This document shows positions 17,193-27,031 of a stretch of DNA of 64,000 nt, piece after piece; positions within the stretch are counted from its first letter, which is position 1; the number at the start of each line of letters is the position of its first letter. Under the pieces are notes generated by a model that did no database searches, had not been told where the DNA came from, and saw only the letters and a list, made by a program, of their open reading frames with translations. The stretch is from Butyrivibrio sp. WCD3002 (GTDB taxonomy: Bacteria > Bacillota > Clostridia > Lachnospirales > Lachnospiraceae), in the NCBI RefSeq assembly GCF_000424265.1, contig NZ_AUJO01000015.1:49904-113903 (forward strand), in the 5' to 3' direction. The translations under genes and the position numbers were made by a program.

Positions 17193-18608
17193 TCAGTTAT
17201 TATCGATATCCTTTTTGAGAGCAGTTATCTGCGTCTCCTCCACGCCCTCAGTTGCATCAGGCGTAAACAGTATCTTCAGTGTCAAAAGCATAAGCTTAAA
17301 ATCAAGCCATACCGAATAATTCTCTATATATGCAAGATCCAGCTTAAGCTTGTCATAGGGAGTTGTATTGTACTTGCCATAAACCTGCGCATAACCTGCA
17401 AGTCCTGCCTTCACCTTCATTCTGAAAGCAAATTCCGGCATGGTCTCCATGTACTGCTCAATAATCTCCGGTCTTTCCGGTCTTGGTCCGATAAAGGACA
17501 TGTCACCGCGAAGAATGTTAAACAACTGCGGAAGCTCGTCTATTCGCACGGCTCTGATGAACTTTCCGATAGGTGTAATTCTGGAATCGTTCTTGGTGGC
17601 AAGTCTTGCAACACCGTCCTTTTCAGCATCAACGCGCATACTTCTGAACTTCATGATCTTGAACTGCCTCTGATTCTCAGTACATCTAATCTGCTTATAA
17701 AGCACAGGACCGCCATCATAAAGCTTGATTATGATTGCTGTGATCAGCATGACAGGTGAAGAAAGCACGACAAGAATAAGAGCACAGACAATATCTACCA
17801 TTCTCTTAATGGCTCGTTCTTCAACCTTAAGGTAATACTCTCTAAGTAAAAGCACCGGAGTATCAAACAGATGCATCTGAGTAGAGCCCTTTACAAGTAC
17901 ATCCGTAATCTTGGGCATCAGATATACCCTGATTGAATGTGCGTACAGGAACTTAAGAAGCTTATTTCTGTCCTGTGTTGGAATATCCCAGATTACAACC
18001 GCATCATATCTTTCAAGGCTTTCCTGCTCGATCTTTTCAATGCCTTCCTTGATATTCATGCACTTTACAATATTATATTTGTCTTTTCTTGAATTGAATT
18101 TCCGAAGGATATCATCGACAGGGTATTCTCCGCTTACAAGAAGCATCTGTCTTGCCGGGAAAATAGACCGGTACAGCCAGTTGGTGCAAACAGCCCAAAG
18201 GAAAGAAATAATAAGCTGTATTGCCAAAAGCTCCAGCATAGGATAAACCTTTACCAATGCCAGTCCAAACAGTGATATCTGGAAATATGAGATCACATTT
18301 ACCATCAAAAGGGCGAATATCTGCGACAGGAAAATATCCATGGATTTCAGATATCCTATCTTAAGCCCTCCGTAGGTATTAGATAAAAAGAGTAATAAAA
18401 CAAAATAGATTGCTATTACAAGCAGGTGTCCACGAAAATACAGGTGGAGTCCGGGACCAACATAATAACCGCCTGCATATCTCGGTTCATGAACCAGCGG
18501 ATAGTAAATCTTAAGCCAGAAGAAGGCATATACTGCCGTCTGCATGGAAAGACCTATGAGTCCAAGACACAACACAAAAATTCTCTTTATGGATTCAACC
18601 TGTTTCAT
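17193..18608 (-). CDS. Polyprenyl glycosylphosphotransferase (priming enzyme for polysaccharide synthesis)
   Basis: 471 residues. The N-terminal 130 residues hold four membrane helices, then a CoA-binding-like domain, then a further helix and the bacterial sugar transferase domain (KRMVDIVCALILVVLSSPVM; FKIMKFRSMRVDAE; RIDELPQLFNILRGDMSFIGPRPERPE). This PHPT-fold enzyme transfers a sugar phosphate from a nucleotide sugar to undecaprenyl phosphate, starting the repeat unit. It lies upstream of the Wzz-like gene in the same direction. High confidence in family. Confidence 0.92.
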   Translation of the reverse strand: MKQVESIKRIFVLCLGLIGLSMQTAVYAFFWLKIYYPLVHEPRYAGGYYVGPGLHLYFRGHLLVIAIYFVLLLFLSNTYGGLKIGYLKSMDIFLSQIFALLMVNVISYFQISLFGLALVKVYPMLELLAIQLIISFLWAVCTNWLYRSIFPARQMLLVSGEYPVDDILRKFNSRKDKYNIVKCMNIKEGIEKIEQESLERYDAVVIWDIPTQDRNKLLKFLYAHSIRVYLMPKITDVLVKGSTQMHLFDTPVLLLREYYLKVEERAIKRMVDIVCALILVVLSSPVMLITAIIIKLYDGGPVLYKQIRCTENQRQFKIMKFRSMRVDAEKDGVARLATKNDSRITPIGKFIRAVRIDELPQLFNILRGDMSFIGPRPERPEIIEQYMETMPEFAFRMKVKAGLAGYAQVYGKYNTTPYDKLKLDLAYIENYSVWLDFKLMLLTLKILFTPDATEGVEETQITALKKDIDNN

Positions 18609-18630
18609 ACAATATCCCTTTAGCTTCCTG

Positions 18631-19404
18631 TCACAGTCTCCTTAGCGTAGCCCGCAGCCCCCATGCCACGAAATGAAAAGCGCTGGAAACAATTGACAAT
18701 TCTGCAATATTTCTATATAAACCCCAAATACGTTTAACTGCTTTAAGCTTATTGGACGAAAGTGATTTTGAAGGCCTTCTGTAAATAACATGTACCTCAT
18801 CAAGTCCGTAAGCTGTAATTCCACTCTTTAATATTCTCCACCAGGTGGCAGTATCCTCACTTGCAATGTGCGGCATATAAATCAGCTCGCCGGGAACCGC
18901 CTTCCTGTCAATCAAAACCGTGGAGGTAAAAATAATTGTTCTTGATAATGCCTGCTTATAGCTCAGAGTTTTCGGAACATGAACCACCTTACCTGTAGGC
19001 TTTGCGTTTTCATCACCGAATTCGTATGCTGTAAAAACAAAGCCTGCATTGTTATCCTTCATGAAAGCCAGCTCTTTATCAAGCTTATAAGGATCCCAGA
19101 TATCATCAGCATCAAGAAATGCTATATATCTTCCCTCTGCTGCATCGATGCCGTCATTTCTGGCAGCTGCCGCCCCTTCATTTTTCTCTTTGCAAATAAG
19201 CTTAATTCGCTCATCTCCTGATGCCATTTCCCTGATGATTTCTTCACTATTATCATTAGATGAATCAAGCACCAGAATCATCTCAAAATCGCTGTAGGTC
19301 TGCTTCTGCACCTGCTCTATAGTCTGCCTGATATAATCCTGTGCCTTATAAACCGGCACGATTATGCTGACCTTTGTATCAGAGGTGACTAAATTACTCA
19401 TCAA
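18631..19404 (-). CDS. Family 2 glycosyltransferase
   Basis: 257 residues; VSIIVPVYKAQDYIRQTIEQVQKQTYSDFEMILVLDSS at the N-terminus and FLDADDIWDPYKL for the metal site. The usual DDGSxD is replaced by LDSSND. The last gene before the priming transferase, overlapping the GtrB-like gene by 4 bases. Expected to add a sugar to the polyprenyl-linked intermediate. Confidence 0.88.
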   Translation of the reverse strand: MMSNLVTSDTKVSIIVPVYKAQDYIRQTIEQVQKQTYSDFEMILVLDSSNDNSEEIIREMASGDERIKLICKEKNEGAAAARNDGIDAAEGRYIAFLDADDIWDPYKLDKELAFMKDNNAGFVFTAYEFGDENAKPTGKVVHVPKTLSYKQALSRTIIFTSTVLIDRKAVPGELIYMPHIASEDTATWWRILKSGITAYGLDEVHVIYRRPSKSLSSNKLKAVKRIWGLYRNIAELSIVSSAFHFVAWGLRATLRRL

Positions 19405-20333
19405 ATTTCTTCCTTAACAATATAAATAGGTCTTTTCTTTACCTCAAGATAGGTCTTACTAAGGTACTGTCCCAAAATTCCCAGACAAAACAGCTGAACA
19501 CCGCTTACAAGACTGATAATACATACAAGTGACGGCCATCCGCTGGTGGGATCTCCGTAAACAGCCTTTCTCACAATGGTTACTATAATAAGAGCCGCTG
19601 CAAGGAAGCAGAACAAAACGCCCAGAATAGATGCCACTGCCAAAGGTACTGTTGAAAAGGCAGTTATTCCATCTATGGCATATATGAAAAGCTTCCAGAA
19701 GGACCATTTAGTCTCTCCCTTTTTCCGCTCAATATTCTCGTACTCAAGCCACTTAGTCTCGAAGCCTACCCATCCAAAAATTCCCTTAGAGAATCTGTTG
19801 TACTCCTCCATTGAAAGGATAGCATTCACAAACTGTCTGGTCATAAGCCTGTAGTCTCTTGCCCCATCAACAATTTCCGTCTTAGACATTTTGTTGATGA
19901 GACTGTAGAATCTCCTGGCAAAAAAGGATCTTATGGGAGGCTCACCTTTTCTGGTTACTCTTCTTGTAGCAACGGAGTCAAATCCATCATTAACGATGTA
20001 GCCATACATTTCAGGCAAAAGCGCCGGCGGATCCTGCAGATCACAGTCAAGCATAACTACATAATCACCCTTGGATTTCTGAAGTCCAGCGTAAATAGCT
20101 GACTCCTTACCGAAATTCCTGGAAAAGTTAATAAGATGAACCCTCTCATCCTTCTCATGCAGCTTCTTTACTTCGCACGCTGTATGGTCCTTTGATCCGT
20201 CATTGACATATAAAATCTCAAAGTCCACCTCATGCTGCTTAAAGAAGCTCTCAGTCTTCATAAGCTCATTATAGAAATCTGCAATATTCTCTTCTTCGTT
20301 ATAGCATGGAACTATAATGGTAAGCAGTTTCAT
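19401..20333 (-). CDS. GtrB/DPM1-type family 2 glycosyltransferase with two membrane helices
   Basis: 310 residues. GT-A domain with VPCYNEEENI, YVNDGSKDHT and LDCDLQDPP, followed near residues 225-290 by two membrane helices. This arrangement is typical of enzymes that move a sugar from UDP or GDP to polyprenyl phosphate. Such donors are what GT-C enzymes consume, and a GT-C enzyme is encoded in the same locus, so the two may work together; that pairing is inference. Confidence 0.85.
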   Translation of the reverse strand: MKLLTIIVPCYNEEENIADFYNELMKTESFFKQHEVDFEILYVNDGSKDHTACEVKKLHEKDERVHLINFSRNFGKESAIYAGLQKSKGDYVVMLDCDLQDPPALLPEMYGYIVNDGFDSVATRRVTRKGEPPIRSFFARRFYSLINKMSKTEIVDGARDYRLMTRQFVNAILSMEEYNRFSKGIFGWVGFETKWLEYENIERKKGETKWSFWKLFIYAIDGITAFSTVPLAVASILGVLFCFLAAALIIVTIVRKAVYGDPTSGWPSLVCIISLVSGVQLFCLGILGQYLSKTYLEVKKRPIYIVKEEI

Positions 20334-20334
20334 C

Positions 20335-21276
20335 TTATCTCTCCGCTCTCATTGGATTATTCAGGAAATCATCATATGCAAGTCTTATACCATCTTCAAG
20401 CTCTGTCTTATAGGTCCAGCCAAGTCCTGCTGCCTTAGACACATCAAGAAGCTTTCTGGGGGTTCCGTTGGGCTTTGTTGTATCCCACTCGATCTCACCC
20501 TCATAGCCAACAACCTTCGCAATAGTCTCAGCCAGTTCTTTGATAGTAAGCTCCTTACCGGTGCCTGCATTAACGGTCTCGTTACCGCTGTAATTATTCA
20601 TAAGGAATACGCAAAGGTTAGCAAGATCATCTACATACAAAAATTCTCTTAATGGTGATCCGTCACCCCAGCAGGTTACCTTTGGAAGTCCTGCCTCCTT
20701 TGCCTCATGGAATCTTCTCAGCATTGCAGGAAGCACATGAGAGTGTGTAGGATGATAATTATCATTGGGACCATAAAGGTTTGTAGGCATAACAGAAATG
20801 TAATCTGTTCCGTACTGTCTGTTCAGGAACTCGCAGTACTTGAGTCCCGATATCTTTGCAAGGGCATAGGCCTCGTTTGTCTTCTCAAGCTCACTTGTAA
20901 GAAGGCAGCTCTCCTTCATGGGCTGAGGTGCCATGCGGGGATAAATGCAGGATGATCCAAGAAACTCAAGCTTCTTGCAGCCATTTCTCCATGCAGCGTT
21001 GATAACATTCATCTCAAGAATCATGTTGTCATACATGAAATCTGCAAGCGCGCTCTGGTTTGCCTCAATTCCTCCAACCTTTGCTGCTGCAAGGAAAACA
21101 TACTCAGGCTTCTCCTTGGCAAAAAACTCCTCTACCTGATCCTGTCTTGTAAGATCAAGTTCCTTGTGAGTACGTGTAATTATATTTGTATAGCCCTGCT
21201 TCTCAAGCTCTCTTACAATAGCAGAGCCAACCATTCCGCGATGTCCTGCTACATATATTTTTGCATTCTTTTCCAT
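20335..21276 (-). CDS. fcl: GDP-L-fucose synthase (WcaG/Fcl)
   Basis: 313 residues of SDR. N-terminal [11 protein letters not shown] binds [27 protein letters not shown] and the YALAKISG motif form the epimerase/reductase active site of GDP-fucose synthase. It converts GDP-4-keto-6-deoxymannose to GDP-L-fucose. The partner GDP-mannose 4,6-dehydratase (Gmd) is not in the window and must be elsewhere if the pathway is complete. It indicates fucose, or a related 6-deoxy sugar, in the polysaccharide. Confidence 0.93.
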   Translation of the reverse strand: MEKNAKIYVAGHRGMVGSAIVRELEKQGYTNIITRTHKELDLTRQDQVEEFFAKEKPEYVFLAAAKVGGIEANQSALADFMYDNMILEMNVINAAWRNGCKKLEFLGSSCIYPRMAPQPMKESCLLTSELEKTNEAYALAKISGLKYCEFLNRQYGTDYISVMPTNLYGPNDNYHPTHSHVLPAMLRRFHEAKEAGLPKVTCWGDGSPLREFLYVDDLANLCVFLMNNYSGNETVNAGTGKELTIKELAETIAKVVGYEGEIEWDTTKPNGTPRKLLDVSKAAGLGWTYKTELEDGIRLAYDDFLNNPMRAER

Positions 21277-21344
21277 ATCTGTATTTCTCCATGTAAAAAA
21301 TAATTCAACATACTATTTTACCTTATTTTAGCATTTTTTTCCAC

Positions 21345-23126
21345 TTACCCGGGATCAGTGTATCTTATACCGGCACGGATATCATCCCCCATAAGCTCAA
21401 CCCCATCAAGGCTCGGAGCTGAAGGAAACGCATAATATCCGGTTCTGTCTCCCGTCACGGGATAATAAAAGGTTATACCTGAGATTTCCTTGCTTTCTAC
21501 CTCGTATCTGTTGTAATCCTGCTGCTTTACAACATACCCCGGATTAAATCTCACGATATCCTCAAGGCAGTAATAAATACTCTTGTAAGCAATAAACAGT
21601 AAAAACAGCGCAAATACCACCTTGTGCAGATATTCATATCTGGCAAGCCCTGCCCTGTTGTAGAAAAGGCACAAAAATCGTCCGATAAGTATAACCGCAG
21701 GAAGCCATAAATACACGCATCCGTACCTTATAAGCGGTGATGAAAAAAGCCAGTAGAAAAGTGACAGATACGCTACGCACTCAAGGAACATAAAATCCGA
21801 AAGCGCAACTGCCTTTCTGTGACTTAAGTGGAAAATATTCCCCTGCCTGCTGTCTTTATTTCCGGAAGCTCCGGCAAAAAGATAATATATGCAGCATCCC
21901 GCAAAAGCAGGAAAACACACGCCATCCAATATGAGCATCATCTTATTGAAAAGCCCGAGGGACATAACCCACGCAGGGAACCACTCCCTGAAGGGAATAC
22001 CATAGTCCGCCACATTAGTAAATCCGCGACCGTAAGCAATAATCTCATGAGCATCTGACACAGCTCTGTCCATGGGTATTTTCCAGGCCACACCAAATAT
22101 ATCTATGGATGTAAACGGATAAATCAGCCATCCGGTCAGTATTATATTTCTCATGATATAGGGAAACACAATGAAAAAGCCTATAAGCGCAAAGTATAAT
22201 ATCGGCTTTATTGCCCCCTTCTTACGTTTGCTTATCAGTCTGTGAATGGGATAGATAGCAAGCAAAAACACCGGAGCAGCTGAAAGCTTTATTGTCACTG
22301 CATACAGAGCCACCATACTTAAAAACGCATGAGGCAAAAAGGATCTCTCATGAATTGAATAAAGATCAAGCCAGTGTATAACAATATAAAGCACCAGCGT
22401 CGTCATATAATAATCCGATGCCGGCGATACCATCTCATCAAGAATAGTGAAAAGATAATAGATTGCAAGAATTCTCACAAAATCCGGAAGAATAGGATAA
22501 CGTCTCCTTGCTATCTCTACGATATCAGCACATTTAATTGCAAGAAGAAATGCGAAATACCCTGCCATACCATGGAGAGACTGCCCCATAAAGCCCATAC
22601 TGAAAAGCGCAGAAAGAGCAAAGGAAGCGCTGTTATATCCAAGTCGCAAATGCAGATTACCAAGTCCCTTTATAACGCCATACTCCTCAATCCATCTGAT
22701 CGCCTGAGCGTGATAAAGATCTGTGTCATAATGCATAAGCCCATGGGATGTTGCATAGGCAAGAACCAAAGCTATAGCAACGTATATTCCGATTACTTTT
22801 TTATCCCTGAATTTTGTAAACAGATTAGATAAGCTCTCAAGAAGCTCATCCCTTTTTAGAATAACTATAAGCAGGCAGACACCCACATAAAGAACATTGG
22901 CAATAAGCCCTACCTTGTAAACAATACTAAAAAGCTGCGCATATGAAGTCGCAGCTATTATGCCCGCAATAAGATAGCTCTCATGATATCTGACCTCATA
23001 TATACACTGCTTTTTCCCTTTTGCAGTGAACATATGAGGCATATTTACAACAGCCTGTAATACTGCGAATCCCCAAATATATGTAGTTACTATTACATAA
23101 GTCCAGTTAAGTAAAATCGACAGCAT
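21345..23126 (-). CDS. Large polytopic membrane protein, LIC_10190-like
   Basis: 593 residues with about 12 or more hydrophobic helices and a short soluble C-terminus. The segment YDTDLYHAQAIRWIEEYGVIKGLGNLHLRLGYNSASFALSA resembles membrane proteins annotated as LIC_10190 family in polysaccharide loci; the acidic DxD after the helix and the overall shape recall GT-C enzymes. A role in transferring or exporting sugars at the outer membrane face is plausible, but no reaction is established. It lies between rfbD and fcl. Confidence 0.6.
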   Translation of the reverse strand: MLSILLNWTYVIVTTYIWGFAVLQAVVNMPHMFTAKGKKQCIYEVRYHESYLIAGIIAATSYAQLFSIVYKVGLIANVLYVGVCLLIVILKRDELLESLSNLFTKFRDKKVIGIYVAIALVLAYATSHGLMHYDTDLYHAQAIRWIEEYGVIKGLGNLHLRLGYNSASFALSALFSMGFMGQSLHGMAGYFAFLLAIKCADIVEIARRRYPILPDFVRILAIYYLFTILDEMVSPASDYYMTTLVLYIVIHWLDLYSIHERSFLPHAFLSMVALYAVTIKLSAAPVFLLAIYPIHRLISKRKKGAIKPILYFALIGFFIVFPYIMRNIILTGWLIYPFTSIDIFGVAWKIPMDRAVSDAHEIIAYGRGFTNVADYGIPFREWFPAWVMSLGLFNKMMLILDGVCFPAFAGCCIYYLFAGASGNKDSRQGNIFHLSHRKAVALSDFMFLECVAYLSLFYWLFSSPLIRYGCVYLWLPAVILIGRFLCLFYNRAGLARYEYLHKVVFALFLLFIAYKSIYYCLEDIVRFNPGYVVKQQDYNRYEVESKEISGITFYYPVTGDRTGYYAFPSAPSLDGVELMGDDIRAGIRYTDPG

Positions 23127-23140
23127 TCACTGTGACTCCC

Positions 23141-24022
23141 TTATTTTAAGATATATTCCTTCATATACTTCTCAATTGCATCATGCCAGTCAGCAAACAT
23201 GAAATCTGATGTAAGCTTAAGCATGTAGTTCTCAAGAATTGAATATGCCGGTCTCGGTGCTGCCTGAGGGTTCTTCTGTGCATACTCTGCACTTGTAACA
23301 TGATTTACATGTGTGCTCTTACCTGCAATTCTGAATATCTCCTCAGTAAAATCAGCCCAGTTGGTATCGCCTTCGCAGGTACCATGAAAAAGGCCGTAAT
23401 TCTCAGTCTCAAGAAGGAAATGAATGGCTCTTGCAAGCTCGTAAGTACTTGTAGGTGTTCCAAGCTGATCACATACAACACTAACCTCATCAAGCTTCTC
23501 CGAAAGCCCCATCATTGTCTTAACAAAGTTCTTTCCGTCACCGTAGAGCCATGCAGTTCTGATAGTGAAGTATCTGTTGGCAAATTTCTCAACAAACTGC
23601 TCACCGGCAAGCTTGGTTATACCATACTTGCTGACAGGGCCGGTCTGATCAAATTCAATATAAGGGCGTGTTCCGTTTCCTGCAAAAACATAATCGGTAG
23701 AAACATGCACAAGCTTTGCTCCGACCTCATTGGAAGCTATTGCAAGATTCCTCGGACCAATGGCATTGATTTTATATGCCAGATCCACATCCTTCTCCTG
23801 TGCATCAACTGCCGTATATGCAGCACAGTTGATAATAGCGTAGGGCTTAACATCTCTTACAAGTCCGGCAACCTTATCTATATTTGTAATATCAAGCGGA
23901 GTAATACCCTTCCCTTCAAATACATCGGTATTTACCAGTTCATATTCTCCGGTCTTACCAAGTTCAAGATTTATGGCTCTTCCTAACTGTCCATTACAGC
24001 CTGTGACTATAAGCTTTTTCAT
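23141..24022 (-). CDS. rfbD: dTDP-4-dehydrorhamnose reductase (RmlD)
   Basis: About 293 residues from the ATG at 24022, chosen over a GTG 15 bases upstream because AAAGGGTG sits properly before it. The N-terminus VTGCNGQLGRAI binds NADPH; STDYVFAG and the YGITKLAGE motif are the RmlD active site; TAWLYG and QLGTPTSTYELA are also family marks. It makes dTDP-L-rhamnose. RmlA, B and C are not in the window. Read with HPr and GlmM upstream. Confidence 0.92.
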   Translation of the reverse strand: MKKLIVTGCNGQLGRAINLELGKTGEYELVNTDVFEGKGITPLDITNIDKVAGLVRDVKPYAIINCAAYTAVDAQEKDVDLAYKINAIGPRNLAIASNEVGAKLVHVSTDYVFAGNGTRPYIEFDQTGPVSKYGITKLAGEQFVEKFANRYFTIRTAWLYGDGKNFVKTMMGLSEKLDEVSVVCDQLGTPTSTYELARAIHFLLETENYGLFHGTCEGDTNWADFTEEIFRIAGKSTHVNHVTSAEYAQKNPQAAPRPAYSILENYMLKLTSDFMFADWHDAIEKYMKEYILK

Positions 24023-24047
24023 AATACACCCTTTCACTTCAAATTAT

Positions 24048-24071
24048 ATGGACGACAAAACTGCCGTCCAT
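24048..24071 (-). promoter_or_regulatory. Hairpin between ptsH and rfbD
   Basis: ATGGACG (24048-24054) pairs with CGTCCAT (24065-24071) around a 10-base loop. On the minus strand it is followed by TATAATTTG rather than a T-run, so it is a weak terminator at best; the TATAAT could serve as a -10 box for rfbD. It may mark the border between the glmM-HPr unit and the polysaccharide genes. Confidence 0.35.
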
Positions 24072-24086
24072 CATTAGTCAATTATA

Positions 24087-24350
24087 TTATTCTCCAAGAC
24101 CGCTCTCTATAGCAGCAACAAGAGCATCAAGTGCCTCCTGCTCGTCCGGTCCTTCACATTTAAATTCAAGTTCATCTCCGCATTTAATACAAGCTCCGAG
24201 TACGCTCAGTACGCTCTTTGCGTTTGCGGAATTTTGACCATACATAAATGTGATATGCGATTTGTAGTTCATCGCGACTTTACATAAATTTCCCGCAGGG
24301 CGCAAATGCAACCCTGTAGGGTTTTTTATAACAACTTTTCTAGTAACCAT
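24087..24350 (-). CDS. ptsH: HPr family phosphocarrier protein
   Basis: 87 residues, the normal length of HPr. His15 in NPTGLHLRPAG is the site phosphorylated by enzyme I, and Ser46 in NAKSVLSVLG is the regulatory site of HPr kinase in Firmicutes; both are present, so it is HPr-like rather than Crh, which lacks His15. It lies 16 bases after glmM instead of beside ptsI, an unusual position that places a carbon-status protein in an amino-sugar and polysaccharide transcript. Confidence 0.88.
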   Translation of the reverse strand: MVTRKVVIKNPTGLHLRPAGNLCKVAMNYKSHITFMYGQNSANAKSVLSVLGACIKCGDELEFKCEGPDEQEALDALVAAIESGLGE

Positions 24351-24366
24351 AGTATAACCTTTATAA

Positions 24367-25716
24367 TCAGAGCATTACATTCTGTATAAGCTCAGCGAGT
24401 TTCTTAGCTTCTTCTTCAATAACCTTCTGATCCTTACCCTCGATCATGACACGAACAAGGGGTTCGGTACCTGAGGGTCTGATCAGTACTCTTCCGTCAC
24501 CTGCAAACTTCATTTCAAGAGCATCTATTGCATCTGCGATTTCAGGATACTCCATATAATGATCCTTCTTATGTGTAGGCACAGTTGCGTTATAAAGTGC
24601 CTGAGGCATAACCTCCATAACTGACGCAAGCTGAGAAAGCTTCTTACCTGTTTCCTTCATAACCTTAAGAAGGTGAAGAGCAGAAAGAAGTCCGTCTCCG
24701 GTAGTATTATCATCGAGGAAAATGATGTGTCCCGACTGCTCACCGCCAAGGTTTGCACCGATTTCCTTCATTCTCTCAAGAACATATCTGTCGCCCACCT
24801 TGGTTTTCTCGATTGTGATGCCTTCGCGCTCACCCATTTTGAAAAATCCAAGGTTACTCATTACTGTAGCAACTACTGTATTCTTTTTGAGCTCTCCGTT
24901 ATCCTTCATATGCTTTCCGATGATGGCCATAATCTCATCACCGTCAACCATTTTACCATTCTCATCAACAGCCAGGAATCTGTCAGCGTCACCGTCAAAG
25001 GCAAGACCGATATCTGCCTTCTCAGTAACCACTCGTCCCATAAGCTCTTCCATATGTGTGGAACCACAGTTAGCATTGATATTTGTTCCATCAGGATTGG
25101 TATGGATAGCTATTACCTCTGCGCCTGTCTGTCTCAGGGTTTCAACAGAAGTATATGAGCTGGCCCCCTCTGCACAGTCCATTACAATCTTAAAGCCATC
25201 GAGATGAACATCGACGCAGTTAAGATTATGATTTATATATTCCTCTTTAGCATCAGGGCGATTCTTTATCTTACCGATACCTGCTCCTGTAGGCATTTTA
25301 ACACCTTCCATGTTGTTACGGATAAGCTCTTCTATCTCATCCTCCATGGCATCAGGCAGCTTAAAGCCCTGCCCGTCAAAAAATTTGATACCGTTAAATT
25401 CCATGGGATTATGTGATGCAGAAATAACCACACCGGCATCTACCCTGTACTTCTTAGTAAGATATGCAACAGCAGGAGTAGGAAGGACTCCTACATTTAC
25501 AACATTTGCGCCTACAGAGCATGCGCCTGCCATAAGTGCTGCAGCGAGCATATCACCTGACAATCTTGTATCGCATCCAACCATGATAGTAGGCTTATGC
25601 TTATTCTCCTTAGAAAGGACATAAGCACCTGCCTGTCCAAGCTGCATAGCAAGGAGCGGCGTGAGCTCGTCGTTCGCTACACCTCTTACTCCATCTGTAC
25701 CAAATAATCTAGACAT
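24367..25716 (-). CDS. glmM: Phosphoglucosamine mutase
   Basis: 449 residues, full length. The N-terminal FGTDGVRGVAN, the phosphoserine loop GVVISASHNPMEFNG (catalytic Ser), the metal loop FDGDADR and the C-terminal phosphate-binding RPSGTEPLVRVMIEG are all present. It converts glucosamine-6-phosphate to glucosamine-1-phosphate on the way to UDP-GlcNAc, the precursor of peptidoglycan and of the pseudaminic acid pathway in this same window. Downstream of cdaA-cdaR, the order conserved in Firmicutes. Confidence 0.96.
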   Translation of the reverse strand: MSRLFGTDGVRGVANDELTPLLAMQLGQAGAYVLSKENKHKPTIMVGCDTRLSGDMLAAALMAGACSVGANVVNVGVLPTPAVAYLTKKYRVDAGVVISASHNPMEFNGIKFFDGQGFKLPDAMEDEIEELIRNNMEGVKMPTGAGIGKIKNRPDAKEEYINHNLNCVDVHLDGFKIVMDCAEGASSYTSVETLRQTGAEVIAIHTNPDGTNINANCGSTHMEELMGRVVTEKADIGLAFDGDADRFLAVDENGKMVDGDEIMAIIGKHMKDNGELKKNTVVATVMSNLGFFKMGEREGITIEKTKVGDRYVLERMKEIGANLGGEQSGHIIFLDDNTTGDGLLSALHLLKVMKETGKKLSQLASVMEVMPQALYNATVPTHKKDHYMEYPEIADAIDALEMKFAGDGRVLIRPSGTEPLVRVMIEGKDQKVIEEEAKKLAELIQNVML

Positions 25717-25729
25717 AATTCCTCCAATA

Positions 25730-27031
25730 TTACTCTTCTTTTGTTAATCTGACTGTTACTTCCGCAGAATCATTTGTCGTAACACCTCCGGGCAGTGAAA
25801 GTATAACATTTGCACTGTAATCTCCCGAAAGATCCGCTCCCTCCTCATCACTGCCAAGTAGTCCCGAAACATCAATGGTTCCTGTAACCTCTGAGGGTCT
25901 TGTTCCTCTTACAGTTGCTTCAAGTCCCTTTATCTTAATACTAAAGCTCTTTGTTTCCTCTTCATCATCAGCTACTATCTCAGCCTCATATCCTTCAGGA
26001 ACGTTCGTGAGTTCAACCTGTCCAAAGGGTATATCAAGCTCATTTTCAAGAGTAGCTTCGATATGCGCAACAACTGTTGCTATTCCGTTAAAGTCCTCAT
26101 CTCCAAAGGAAACATTACTGGGCAGATAACCGGAAAGATCAATTGTTGCTTCAAGATTTCCGGTAAGTCCTGTAATATCCAGTGATGCATCCGAAACGGT
26201 GATCTCTTCGATCTTATTAAGAACCGACTGTCTTCCTGCAAGAAGCACTGATTCCGGATTAGCCTCAACTTCTCCCGTAGAAGCATATCCATCTGCCGCA
26301 ACACCTGTAACCTGATAAACAACAGGCACTCTCTTTGTAGCAAGGATAGTTACGTTAACACCGACAGAAGTACTGCTGAGCTTCAGATTATCCTTGGGAA
26401 TCTCTTCACCGTCAGCATCATAGAGATGTATTTCGGCATTGGTTCCGATATTGGTGGTATAACCTGTCACCTCAACATTAACTGATGCAGTAGCAACACT
26501 TCCTACAACTGATTCAGCACCGGTGATTCTGATCTGGTTCTGATCAGTCACAACATCTCCAATTATATACCCATCAGTCAAGCTTCCTGTAGTAGCTGCA
26601 GAAAGAGCGATGGTCTTGGATGCACGATTCTCAATATTCAGCAGTACTTTATCACTGCTTCCTGCTATGCTCTGTATCTGATTGCTGTACTTATTGGTAG
26701 AGAGCTGAATCTGAACCTCATAAGCTCCGTCCACGCTCTTGGTCTCCTCGAGATCAGCCACAGCCACGATATTATCCCTGTTAAGGGAGTCCACGATAGA
26801 CCTTGGAGCATAAACAGTAACGGTAGATAAAAGGTCCGTATCATCCAGTATCTCGTACACCTTGTTTTCATCAGTAATGCTGTTGGCATTCCTGAGTTGC
26901 ACAGATATATTACTGAATCTGACCGAATCTACCGGGTCATTTATATTTGTTACCAGGAACCAAAGTAAAGCGGCAAAAAGCAGCGAAGCAATCTTTAGGC
27001 CCCAGTTGGCTGTCAAATTGAACTTCTTCAT
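25730..27031 (-). CDS. cdaR: CdaR, YbbR-domain regulator of the diadenylate cyclase
   Basis: 433 residues. One N-terminal membrane helix (WGLKIASLLFAALLWFLV) is followed by several extracytoplasmic YbbR repeats of about 80-90 residues, each with the VxVxxRVPV-like strand pattern. CdaR binds CdaA and tunes c-di-AMP synthesis at the membrane. It overlaps cdaA by 4 bases and precedes glmM by 13, the classic three-gene unit. Confidence 0.92.
   Translation of the reverse strand: MKKFNLTANWGLKIASLLFAALLWFLVTNINDPVDSVRFSNISVQLRNANSITDENKVYEILDDTDLLSTVTVYAPRSIVDSLNRDNIVAVADLEETKSVDGAYEVQIQLSTNKYSNQIQSIAGSSDKVLLNIENRASKTIALSAATTGSLTDGYIIGDVVTDQNQIRITGAESVVGSVATASVNVEVTGYTTNIGTNAEIHLYDADGEEIPKDNLKLSSTSVGVNVTILATKRVPVVYQVTGVAADGYASTGEVEANPESVLLAGRQSVLNKIEEITVSDASLDITGLTGNLEATIDLSGYLPSNVSFGDEDFNGIATVVAHIEATLENELDIPFGQVELTNVPEGYEAEIVADDEEETKSFSIKIKGLEATVRGTRPSEVTGTIDVSGLLGSDEEGADLSGDYSANVILSLPGGVTTNDSAEVTVRLTKEE

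Noticed and set aside
24048..24071. Hairpin after ptsH as a terminator
   Set aside because: No T-run follows on the minus strand; listed as an undefined regulatory hairpin.
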